A DNA stretch of 64,000 nt from Candidatus Rifleibacteriota bacterium (lineage in GTDB: Bacteria; Muiribacteriota; Ozemobacteria; Ozemobacterales; Ozemobacteraceae): positions 22,010-86,009 of the forward strand of contig CAJOND010000002.1 in assembly GCA_905236675.1 (NCBI GenBank), read 5' to 3'. The translations under genes were made by a program, and so were the position numbers. Shown piece after piece: positions 25,374-33,952 of this stretch (positions are counted from its first letter, which is position 1; each line of letters starts with the position of its first letter). A model generated the notes under the pieces. That model was given only the letters and a program-made list of their open reading frames with translations. It did not search any database and had not been told where the DNA came from.

Positions 25374-26090
25374 CTAATCATATTTATATATTTTAATATT
25401 TTTATTTTCTATTATAACAGACTGTTCTGAATTAAACCCAATCCTTTTCTTGTCTTTATCTTCTGATTTTTTAACAAACTCAGACTGCCTATTATACTTA
25501 ATCTCTCCAACCTTCTCTTTTTTAGAAAAACTATTTTGCATTGAATCAGATTCAGTATTTCCCGATTGCTCATCATCATTTCTAAAGTATTCATCATCCA
25601 CTATATTCCCCAGTCCTTCATGAAAATCATCTCTTTTTTCTTCAGTATCTTTTCGAGTTTTTTCCTGTTCTTTTGCTTTTTCCATCTTTTCTTGTTCAAT
25701 GTCGTCATTATATGAGTCCGCAAAACTCAATATAAAAGGGAATAAAATAAAAGTTAAAATTAAACTTCCAAAAAAAATATAAACAATATTAATATAATTA
25801 AAGTTAATCTTAAAAGACTTAAGAGATATTGAAGTAATAAAGGAATTTATAAATAAATAAGCAATACAAAAATTTTTACTATTTTCCCTGTCAAGTCGGA
25901 AAAAGTCTATTATAAAATTCCATAGTGGCAAGAATACCCATTTAATAATCGCAAAAAAATTAAAGAATAACAATATTATAAAAAAAGCAGCTGAACGATC
26001 CCATTGTGAATGTGTTCGCCAAAAAGTAAATAGATTATAAGTAATAAAAGATAATATTATAGTAAAAACAAAACGTGTAAATGATTTCAT
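25374..26090 (-). CDS. Membrane protein paralogous to the 277-residue neighbour
   Basis: 238 residues of unknown function. Four hydrophobic helices lie in about 5-135. A Lys/Glu-rich helix (about 140-165) leads to a polar tail with DEQSGNTESDS, IKYNRQSEFVKKSEDKDKKRIGFN. These tail segments match the 277-residue protein downstream, while the membrane halves differ, suggesting the two genes share an exchanged or duplicated cytoplasmic tail. No strong ribosome binding site is visible. It is the first gene of the minus-strand set that ends with the SUMF1 pair. Confidence 0.65.
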   Translation of the reverse strand: MKSFTRFVFTIILSFITYNLFTFWRTHSQWDRSAAFFIILLFFNFFAIIKWVFLPLWNFIIDFFRLDRENSKNFCIAYLFINSFITSISLKSFKINFNYINIVYIFFGSLILTFILFPFILSFADSYNDDIEQEKMEKAKEQEKTRKDTEEKRDDFHEGLGNIVDDEYFRNDDEQSGNTESDSMQNSFSKKEKVGEIKYNRQSEFVKKSEDKDKKRIGFNSEQSVIIENKNIKIYKYD

Positions 26091-26202
26091 AATATTTTAA
26101 GTTGTTTTTGTTTTTTGAATTTTAATCTTTGACTTTATTCTATAGATATATACTTAAAAATTCAATATTCAAAAAAGAATAATCATAATGGCATTAACAT
26201 TG

Positions 26203-26231
26203 TTGCGAAAAATCTAAAGCAAATTTATAAT
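26203..26231 (+). promoter_or_regulatory. Strong sigma-70-type promoter for the giant lipoprotein gene
   Basis: TTGCGA (26203-26208), a 17-bp spacer and a perfect TATAAT (26226-26231). Transcription would start near 26238, leaving a leader of about 135 nt before the ATG at 26376. Confidence 0.7.
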
Positions 26232-26259
26232 TAAGATACATACAACTTTGATTGGTGAT

Positions 26260-26343
26260 TAATTACTAAACAATGTATTGCCTCGTCAGCCTTATAGCTG
26301 GCTCGAAGTAACATCTACTGCAAACAAAGCAGGTTAGTAATTA
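26260..26343 (+). ncRNA. Structured mRNA leader, three-way-junction candidate
   Basis: A 10-bp closing stem TAATTACTAA (26260-26269)/TTAGTAATTA (26334-26343) encloses two hairpins: one with GTCAGC/GCTGGC (26285-26302) extended by ATGT/ACAT, and CTGC-AAACAAA-GCAG (26318-26332). It starts about 20 nt after the predicted transcription start and ends 32 nt before the gene. It does not match any riboswitch consensus I know (c-di-GMP-I/II, TPP, purine, SAM considered). Confidence 0.5.
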
Positions 26344-26375
26344 TAAGCTTAAGAAACTAATAAAAAAGGGCAACA

Positions 26376-29300
26376 ATGAAAAATTCGCGACGAATTATTA
26401 TTATAATATTATTATTCCTAGCATTCTTGGAAACAAGTTTCACAGGCTGTGGTGGTGGAGGTTCAAATAGTTTTGAAACCCAAAATTCAACTGCGCAGAA
26501 ATACAAATATACTTCTGCTAAATCTCTTAAGGATGGAAGTTTCTCGTTAAGATCAACTTCTAGCAATATTAATATAAAAGCCGAAGAGAACACTCTTTCT
26601 GATAATGCTGATATAACTCTTATTGAAAGACAACCTACAGCAAATGAAAGCAAGCAGTTTGGCGGTCTTAGCACGAATGTTTACCGACTTGTTGCCGTCA
26701 CTCAAAATCAATCAGGATTATTAAGTTCCAAACTGAACATTGAACAGGCCAAAAAGCCTATGCAGATAAAAATAATCCAGAAGTTTCCAGAAAACATTTC
26801 TAACTTTTATTTGGGAATGAGGAGTTCTAACGAAGCAGACTGGCAATATTCTAAGCTTCATCAGGATGGTTATGCCTCTTATAGCAATTCCTATCCTTCC
26901 AATACCCTAAGTTCAGCAAGAGCCGTTGCTGTAGCCTCTATTAGCTATACATTCACAATCAATACCACTACTTTTGGTGATGAAATAGCTGTTTTCGGCG
27001 AACCTGTGGCTAGTTCTACTCTTAATTCTATAAATGGCGTTAAAAGTATGAATTTTACCACAGATTTACCCTATCTTGATTTAAAATTTGACTCAGAAGG
27101 TAAATACGTCTATAACACAGATTTAATAATTAATACCTGTATAGAAGCAGAAAGACTAGGCTCTTTATTTTCTGACGCCAATGTTCAAACTGTTCTCACT
27201 TTCCTTACCAATTCTGGAACAACAATAGAAAGCCTTAGAGTTGTTGGTAATTCTACAGCTTATGCAACACAAGATGTATCTGGAGAAGGTGGTGGAGCTG
27301 GTGATCAATACACTCATACTATATATTTCAAAGACTACCCTACTCCTTCAAAAAGCGGTCGTCTAGCAACTTATTCTTTCACTCTTAAAACCAGAAATGT
27401 ACCATTAGATGAATTTCCAGCAACTTTCACAATAAAGACAATTTTAATCGACAATACTTTACCAATCGCTTATGCAAGCGAATGTACTCTTGAAAGAGAA
27501 GATGTACTTTCATATTTCGAATCTCTTTCTCCCACAACCGGAAGTGGTGCTGTAGATATAGGCACCAATCTAGTTATGAAATACATCGCCCACGACATTG
27601 CTTCTCTTACTGTTAGATATACATACTCTGGCTTGGAAAACAGCATTATAATGCCAGGCACTTTCTCGTTAGATGAAGAAAACCATTTGATAACCTTTGC
27701 TCCAGATCAGCCTTGGCCAACAACCCAAACTATTATAGCTTCTGCTACAGCTTCCTGTTGTAGCGAACATGGTGCCAACGGGATAAAAACTACTTCTTTC
27801 AAATTCTTAACTGGTGAATTAGGCAGCGGTTCTGTTGTTATAGGCTCAACTACTTATGATCCTGTTACCGTTGAAATGATTGAGCCTAACCCAACTACAG
27901 AAGTACCTGTTGACTCACAAATAGTATTGCAGTTTTCCGATACCATTGAATGGCTTGATTCATACAAGCCCCTGCTTAGCTTGAGTTCTGGAACACTTTC
28001 AGTTTCTATTGGAACTACTACTTTTGACGCTACAGAAAAAACTCTGACTTTTGCTGCTGAAAAAGGACTTTGTTACAATTCTAGTTACACATTACAGTTA
28101 GATGCTTTTACAGATAGCGTTAATCATAAAATTGTATCATTAGCAAGTTTCAGCTTTTCAACCGGTGACGGTATTCATGGACAAGCAACTATTGTAGCTT
28201 CTGACGGAAGTATAATCGATGATAAATTTGTTACTAATCCTATTTTTGTAATAGACTTTGGCAAAGACATCACACAAAGCGACTATATCAACGAAAATAG
28301 AATCAATCAAGCTTTTAACGCAATTAAAATTTATCAGAACGATTCATTGTTAAACAGCAGTAAAGTTGCTAAAAATTGGATAGAACCTTACCGTTATGTC
28401 CAATTAACATTTACTTCGCCTCTAGAAGCCAGTTCAACTTATAAAATAGTTATGGGAAAAGGTGTATTAGACTTTGAAAACCTTGAAATAGACCCATTTG
28501 AACCATATATTTTCACTACTATGTCAGATGTAACTGCTGAATTTGCTGTTCCTGCTTCCCCAATAGATGTTGCTATTGATACAGATTTGGTTGTTCAGTT
28601 CTCTGGCGAAGTTGAATGGGTTGCAAGCTATAGCAAGAGTTTCAATCTATTTATAGGTAAAGAAGAAATTCCTATTGCAAGCTATGTATACGATGATACA
28701 AACTATACGCTTACAATGACTCCAAAAGAAACTCTATGCTATAATTCAAGCTATACCTTGTTAATAGCTCCAGGGTTGCAAAATCCAACAACTAAACAGA
28801 AAATTGACAGTAATGCATTCTATTTTGAAACCTGCGATGGAGACCATTATAACGCCTCTATTTCAATAGCAACAGATAGTTTGCACGATGATAAAGCTAT
28901 TATAAAGCCAACTTTAATAATTGATTATGGTGAAAGAGTCCAGAACTACAATGTTGCTAGAGCAGCAGTCAGAATAAAGAAAAATGGCGTTGAAATAGCC
29001 TTTACTCCATTGATTGAATGGTTAGATGGCTATAGCAAAGTTGCTTTGACTTACACTCTTGAGCCAAGTACTACTTATACTGTTACTTTAGATGAAGGTG
29101 TTAAAACCTTCAAAGGCAATCTAATTGACCCATTTGCGGAATTTACGTTTACAACTGTCGATGATATTATCGCAACAGTGACAACACCAGAATCTGCTGC
29201 TGGTGTAGCTACCAGTTCAAAGATTATATTTACATTTACAGATGATATTGCCTGGTCGCCAACTACTGAAAACATTCAATTATTTAGTTTCTATAGAGGG

Positions 29301-32147
29301 TTTACAAACGTAACATCAACCATTAAAAGCTTCGATTATGCAACCGCAGCAAAACAATTGACTTTAACTCCTAGTTCAATGTTTTATAATGCTTCTTACA
29401 CAATCAAACTAGACGAAGGCTTAGTTAATAGCTTAACTGGCCAAAAAGTAAGCTCTGCAACCTTCTATTTTGAAACTGCCGATGGGGAACACGCTGTAGC
29501 TTCCGCCTCATTAACTGCTTCTTCACAAATGGACGACAAAGCTATTTTAACACCAACTATAACGGTTGATTTCTCAAAACCTGTTATGAATTTCAGCCTT
29601 GCCAACGACAATTTAAAACTTTATAAAGGCGATACGCTCGTCAGTGGCTACACTCGTAAATGGTCTAACGACAAGTCTAAAGTTGACCTGGTGTTTGCTA
29701 ATCCGTTAAATCCTGGAACCCAATACACTTTGAAGATGATTAACGGCACTCAAGATTATGAAGGTATTGTCATAGACCCATTTGCAGACCTTGTTTTCAC
29801 AACTATAGACAACATTACCGCAAGTTTAACAACTCCTGCCGAATTAACAGATGTTGCAACATCTACTAAACTTGTAATAACTTTCACTAACTCTATTTCC
29901 TGGAATGAAGCAGAAGATGCAAATAAAGTTCCATTAAAGCTTAACGGACAAGATGTAGCAATAAAGAAATACCTTTATTCTGACACAGACAAAACTTTGA
30001 CTTTAACACCAAAATACCCGTTGATTCATAACGCAACTTATTCTCTAAGAATAAATGAATGGCTTAAAAACTCTACTACAGGACAAAAGGTAACTACAAC
30101 AACATTTACTTTTGTCACTGCAGATGGTGCTCACAATCAAGCTTCTATATCATTTGCAGAAGGTTCTGTTATAGAATCAAAAGTAATATTAGAACCAACT
30201 ATTCTCATTGATTTTAAGAGTGATTTGCTAAATTCTGATGTTATAAAAGGACAGGAAGCAATTAAAGTCTTTAAAGGCAGTACTGAAGTAAAAACTCTCT
30301 ATAAAACCTGGGATAGAGAATATTCTAAGCTTAAATTAACTTTCTCAGAAATTCTTGAATCAAATCAAACCTACAAAGTTACAATGGATGAGGGAATTAG
30401 ATCTGTAAATGGGGCTTTCATAGATCCTTTTGCTGATTTTGAGTTTACCACTCAGGAAGAAATTGATTTTACTCTGACTACACCAGCAGATACTACAAAT
30501 GTATCAACTTCAACAAAAATCATATTCACTTTTTCCAGCCCAGTAGATTGGGTTGCTACTTATTCGAACAAGTTTAAGTTCCAGATTGGTGACACGGTGC
30601 TAGGAATTGATAGCTTCCAATACAACGATACAAATCGAACTCTTACAATGACTCCAACTGAAAAGCTCTTATACGATACTACTTATACTATTGCAGTAAG
30701 AGCTGGAATCAAGAATAATACAACTCAGCAAATGACAACTAAGAAAAATTTTGAATTTACCACAATGGATGGACAACATTCTTCTGCTACATTGAAAGTT
30801 TCAGAAGAGGACAAAGTCGATGATATGTACATTGTTACACCAACCTTTGTTGTAGATTTTGGAAAGACAGTAAAGGATAAAGATGCTGCTGAAAACTCTG
30901 TTGAATTATATAAAGGGAATGAAGAAATTACAACTCTTACAAAAAATTGGCTTACAGCAAAGCGCCAGCTTCAAATTACCTGTGATTCTATGCTTCAGTC
31001 AAACACAGAATATGTTATTTCCATGAAATCAGGCGTGAGAGACAGCGAAAATATTGTTATTGAACCTTTTGAAAATTTTACTTTCACAACAACTCCTAAT
31101 GGAACGGGCTCAGAAAAAGATCCATATTTGATTTATACTGCTTCCCAGCTTGATAATATTCGCAAAAACATGAATTCTTATTACAAGCTTAAAAAAGATA
31201 TAAACATCGCTACTTCTTCTTATAAGTCAGATAATAACCCCAATGATTATGGATGGCTTCCTATAGGCAAGGCCACATCTAGATTTAAGGGCGGTCTTGA
31301 CGGTGATGGTCATACAATCAGTGGTTTGAGCATCAATAGACCTACTACAGATTCTGTTGGACTTTTTGGTCAAATAGACAGTGCAAAAATAAAGAATATT
31401 TATCTTGTCGATGGTATTGTAATCGGTGAAGATTCTTGCGGTGGTCTTATTGGTTACGCCTATAACAGCGAAATAACAAATTGCTGCAACGAAAGTGTCA
31501 AGGTTAAAGGAACTTCTCACGTAGGAGGCATAAGTGGCGAAATATATTCTGTTGCTGCAAGCAAACTTAGAAATAAAGCAACTGTTACAGGGACTGGAAA
31601 CAGAATAGGCGGAATCGTAGGATGGAACAACATTTATTCTAGCATTAATGCCTGTTTTAACGAAGGGTCTATTACTGGGAGCACAGACCATGTTGGCGGT
31701 ATCGCTGGTTATAATAATGCAATCATAAACAACTCTGCTAATAATGCAACTATTACTGGTTATCAGTATATTGGCGGAATAGTAGGTAGCAATAATGCTT
31801 CTGGTAAGGTTAATAGATGTATTGCGGTTGGAAATATGATTTGTAACAATTTTTCTCCTGTTAATATTGGTGGTATTGGCGGTTATAATGATTCTGGTGC
31901 AAGTATTTTAAATTCAATTATAAACAATAATACATATATAAATGGAATCGCCTGTAGTGACAATTCTCAGGTAGTCTTCAATTATAGTGAAGGTACAAAC
32001 AAAAACTGCAACTATTACTTTGGTTCAATAACAGATTTAAATACTGCTCTTGGTGACCGAACTAAGTGGACAGATAACGACTACTGGAGTAGCCAAATCT
32101 GGAATATAAGTGCTGAAGGCATACCCACGCTCGTAGACTTGCCTTGA
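26376..32147 (+). CDS. Giant surface lipoprotein with Ig-like (Big_5-type) repeats and C-terminal GLUG motifs
   Basis: 1923 residues. The signal peptide ends in a lipobox-like FTGC followed by GGGG, so it is a probable lipoprotein. After a 500-residue N-terminal region come five repeat units of about 215 residues (starting near 500, 725, 935, 1150 and 1367). Each opens with a phrase like TTPxxxxxVATSTKIIFTF and contains a second half with DDKxIxxPTxxIDF, resembling bacterial SbsA Ig-like domains in pairs. Residues about 1600-1850 hold GLUG-type repeats (HVGGISGE, RIGGIVGWNN, HVGGIAGYNN, YIGGIVGSNN), seen in adhesins. Likely role: adhesion or surface layer; the ligand is unknown. It has its own promoter and structured leader. 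Confidence 0.82.
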   Translation: MKNSRRIIIIILLFLAFLETSFTGCGGGGSNSFETQNSTAQKYKYTSAKSLKDGSFSLRSTSSNINIKAEENTLSDNADITLIERQPTANESKQFGGLSTNVYRLVAVTQNQSGLLSSKLNIEQAKKPMQIKIIQKFPENISNFYLGMRSSNEADWQYSKLHQDGYASYSNSYPSNTLSSARAVAVASISYTFTINTTTFGDEIAVFGEPVASSTLNSINGVKSMNFTTDLPYLDLKFDSEGKYVYNTDLIINTCIEAERLGSLFSDANVQTVLTFLTNSGTTIESLRVVGNSTAYATQDVSGEGGGAGDQYTHTIYFKDYPTPSKSGRLATYSFTLKTRNVPLDEFPATFTIKTILIDNTLPIAYASECTLEREDVLSYFESLSPTTGSGAVDIGTNLVMKYIAHDIASLTVRYTYSGLENSIIMPGTFSLDEENHLITFAPDQPWPTTQTIIASATASCCSEHGANGIKTTSFKFLTGELGSGSVVIGSTTYDPVTVEMIEPNPTTEVPVDSQIVLQFSDTIEWLDSYKPLLSLSSGTLSVSIGTTTFDATEKTLTFAAEKGLCYNSSYTLQLDAFTDSVNHKIVSLASFSFSTGDGIHGQATIVASDGSIIDDKFVTNPIFVIDFGKDITQSDYINENRINQAFNAIKIYQNDSLLNSSKVAKNWIEPYRYVQLTFTSPLEASSTYKIVMGKGVLDFENLEIDPFEPYIFTTMSDVTAEFAVPASPIDVAIDTDLVVQFSGEVEWVASYSKSFNLFIGKEEIPIASYVYDDTNYTLTMTPKETLCYNSSYTLLIAPGLQNPTTKQKIDSNAFYFETCDGDHYNASISIATDSLHDDKAIIKPTLIIDYGERVQNYNVARAAVRIKKNGVEIAFTPLIEWLDGYSKVALTYTLEPSTTYTVTLDEGVKTFKGNLIDPFAEFTFTTVDDIIATVTTPESAAGVATSSKIIFTFTDDIAWSPTTENIQLFSFYRGFTNVTSTIKSFDYATAAKQLTLTPSSMFYNASYTIKLDEGLVNSLTGQKVSSATFYFETADGEHAVASASLTASSQMDDKAILTPTITVDFSKPVMNFSLANDNLKLYKGDTLVSGYTRKWSNDKSKVDLVFANPLNPGTQYTLKMINGTQDYEGIVIDPFADLVFTTIDNITASLTTPAELTDVATSTKLVITFTNSISWNEAEDANKVPLKLNGQDVAIKKYLYSDTDKTLTLTPKYPLIHNATYSLRINEWLKNSTTGQKVTTTTFTFVTADGAHNQASISFAEGSVIESKVILEPTILIDFKSDLLNSDVIKGQEAIKVFKGSTEVKTLYKTWDREYSKLKLTFSEILESNQTYKVTMDEGIRSVNGAFIDPFADFEFTTQEEIDFTLTTPADTTNVSTSTKIIFTFSSPVDWVATYSNKFKFQIGDTVLGIDSFQYNDTNRTLTMTPTEKLLYDTTYTIAVRAGIKNNTTQQMTTKKNFEFTTMDGQHSSATLKVSEEDKVDDMYIVTPTFVVDFGKTVKDKDAAENSVELYKGNEEITTLTKNWLTAKRQLQITCDSMLQSNTEYVISMKSGVRDSENIVIEPFENFTFTTTPNGTGSEKDPYLIYTASQLDNIRKNMNSYYKLKKDINIATSSYKSDNNPNDYGWLPIGKATSRFKGGLDGDGHTISGLSINRPTTDSVGLFGQIDSAKIKNIYLVDGIVIGEDSCGGLIGYAYNSEITNCCNESVKVKGTSHVGGISGEIYSVAASKLRNKATVTGTGNRIGGIVGWNNIYSSINACFNEGSITGSTDHVGGIAGYNNAIINNSANNATITGYQYIGGIVGSNNASGKVNRCIAVGNMICNNFSPVNIGGIGGYNDSGASILNSIINNNTYINGIACSDNSQVVFNYSEGTNKNCNYYFGSITDLNTALGDRTKWTDNDYWSSQIWNISAEGIPTLVDLP
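27885..31090 (+). repeat. Five Ig-like repeat units inside the giant lipoprotein
   Basis: Protein-level repeats of about 215 residues with conserved openings (EVPVDSQIVLQFSDTIEW, DVAIDTDLVVQFSGEVEW, GVATSSKIIFTFTDDIAW, DVATSTKLVITFTNSISW, NVSTSTKIIFTFSSPVDW). DNA identity between units is low, so the array is old. Confidence 0.8.
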
Positions 32148-32173
32148 GGATTGAAGGAAATTTTAGAAGAAGA

Positions 32174-32206
32174 CCCCTTTCGGTTCCTTTGGAACCACTT
32201 CCCCCG
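32174..32206. repeat. Small palindromic repeat, GGTTCC-TTT-GGAACC type
   Basis: CCCCTTTCGGTTCCTTTGGAACC followed by CACTTCCCCCGG in the gap after the giant lipoprotein gene. The TTT-loop hairpin flanked by C-runs resembles the copies at 49278, 53412 and 63489. Confidence 0.45.
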
Positions 32207-32221
32207 GCATAAAACAATTCC

Positions 32222-33661
32222 CTAACGTCTAAAATTATTCTTTTCTTCTTCTAGTATTGTCTTCAATTCTATTTCTGAAAAATTCATTCTTTTTGCAACA
32301 AAGCGTATTAATTCGAGTTCTTCTTTAGCTATCTTGCCATCAGCAAAGGCTACTCTAATAAGCATTCTCATAACTTGATCATTTTTAGGAATATTTGCCA
32401 TTTTTACTGATCGTAAAAGATTATTCGGCTGATTTTTTGCCAGGTTAACAATCTGTTCTATCTTTGCCTTTTCTAATCCTAAACTTAAACCATACTCAAC
32501 AATATTTCTAAGTTCGTTTTTATGAATATCCTTGTCGATTATCATCATTGCTGAGAGCAAAACAAGCTGGTCAGTAGGACTCATATTATTATTGTTATCA
32601 AAACCAGTCTCTTGATAACTACTTATATTTTCATGCTGTTCCACATAGGAATTATTCTCGTATGGCTCATTAACATTCTGGATCTGTTGAGTATAATCAA
32701 ACTGATTATTATTATTATCTTCTTCTGTTTGTGTATTTTGAATAAATTGATTAGTAGCAAATTGGTTGGTTTCTTCAAGCTGAGCAGCCTTATTTCCCAT
32801 ATTTATAGCACCAGGAGCTGGAGCATTAGAGAATTGAGCTTCCTGATTGGCTAAGAAACTGGACAAATCATCTTTTGGCTCTTCTTGTACATAGCCTGAA
32901 AAAGGTTTTGCTTTTGAAGCAGCATCTTGAACAACTGCATTAGCAATACCAGAAGCAATCTTATAAAAATTCTGAAGTTCAAATAAAGTTGTTTTTTCAC
33001 AACCAAATACATATATTTTTTTATCTTTACCATAAAACTGCATTCCATTAGTATTACCTGTATGACCAGTAATAAGATTCCCCAAGTCTTTCACAGACAT
33101 ATTTCTTTCAGAAGGCAAATGGTTTTTATCCATACTTATAAAGGCACTTTTTACTTTGGGAGTGAAAAATTTCTTTATTTGTGTTTCAAAATTACCTTTT
33201 AATGTGTAGGAATCAGAAAAACCTTTATCAAGTTTTATTACCTTCTCAGAAAAAAAATTAGTCACAGAATTTAATAATCCTACCCGATTATCAGTAATCT
33301 CAAATTCAGGGATAATAATATTGTCAAATTTAAAAATAATGAAAGAACTAGTAGAAGTAGATTTTGGCATATCCTTTAATTTTATAACTCTTTCACATTT
33401 ACCCCATATAGCTGTCCATTTTTTATCTTTTAATTCTAAGTAATTAAATACTTTACCCTGACCTATTATACCAGGTAATGCAAGTGAACTTATAATTTTA
33501 TCATCCGGTTTGGTAATAAAAACATAATTATGTTTTTCAGCAAAGGATTCCATTTCTTTAATATGCTTTTTTGCATATCTATTTCTAATAAAATAACCTA
33601 TTATACCTAAAATTGATGCAATTATATAAAAATAAAACTTAATTTCTTCTTCGTTTTCCAT
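32222..33661 (-). CDS. Membrane-anchored TerB-like domain protein
   Basis: About 479 residues. The ORF track starts at TTG 33673, but the ATG at 33661 is preferred because GGGTGAT, a good anti-SD match, lies just upstream of it. One hydrophobic anchor is near residues 8-25. Residues 30-250 form an unrecognised globular domain (FFTPKVKSAFISMD, NGMQFYGKDKKIYVFG). An Asn/Gln-rich linker (about 265-360) leads to a C-terminal TerB-like helical domain (SPTDQLVLLSAMMIIDKDIHKNE, LIRVAFADGKIAKEELELIRFVAKRM). The C-terminus resembles that of the 706-residue Tim44/TerB protein. Function unknown; TerB domains are associated with membrane-linked stress complexes. Confidence 0.7.
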   Translation of the reverse strand: MENEEEIKFYFYIIASILGIIGYFIRNRYAKKHIKEMESFAEKHNYVFITKPDDKIISSLALPGIIGQGKVFNYLELKDKKWTAIWGKCERVIKLKDMPKSTSTSSFIIFKFDNIIIPEFEITDNRVGLLNSVTNFFSEKVIKLDKGFSDSYTLKGNFETQIKKFFTPKVKSAFISMDKNHLPSERNMSVKDLGNLITGHTGNTNGMQFYGKDKKIYVFGCEKTTLFELQNFYKIASGIANAVVQDAASKAKPFSGYVQEEPKDDLSSFLANQEAQFSNAPAPGAINMGNKAAQLEETNQFATNQFIQNTQTEEDNNNNQFDYTQQIQNVNEPYENNSYVEQHENISSYQETGFDNNNNMSPTDQLVLLSAMMIIDKDIHKNELRNIVEYGLSLGLEKAKIEQIVNLAKNQPNNLLRSVKMANIPKNDQVMRMLIRVAFADGKIAKEELELIRFVAKRMNFSEIELKTILEEEKNNFRR

Positions 33662-33952
33662 TAAATCACCCAATCAAATACATTTTACATAAGGAATTAC
33701 TTTCTTACACCTTAATTTTAAATAAAATCTGTTATAAACACAATAACATCGTATAGTATTAGTGAAAATAGATAAATAAAAAATAACTTATAAATATTTT
33801 CCACAGGATAAATAAATAATTCGTTATAAATCTATAATAATGTAATTTTTTATATAAAAATAACAAAATAACTTTTGACATTAGTATATATTATCTTTAT
33901 ATAATATTTATTTACGATTAATAAATATTACATTAAGAAGGAGCATTCCTAA
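33662..33952. other. Divergent AT-rich intergenic region
   Basis: 290 bp between the TerB gene and preT. It holds the preT promoter and ribosome binding site at its right end; the rest is AT-rich with no ORF or RNA that I recognise. Confidence 0.6.
33875..33905 (+). promoter_or_regulatory. Promoter of preT-preA
   Basis: A perfect TTGACA (33875-33880) with TATATA at 17 bp (33898-33903) or TATAAT at 19 bp (33900-33905), about 50 bp upstream of the GTG start; AAGGAG at 33938-33943 is the ribosome binding site. Confidence 0.75.

Noticed and set aside
26260-26343. c-di-GMP-I (GEMM) riboswitch upstream of the giant lipoprotein
   Set aside because: Contains GCAAAC and an AAAGC string but lacks the GEMM tetraloop, receptor and conserved G/C core.
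31227-31691. 154-residue minus-strand ORF in the giant lipoprotein gene
   Set aside because: Shadow of the GLUG region; no start signals, and the plus frame is clearly coding.
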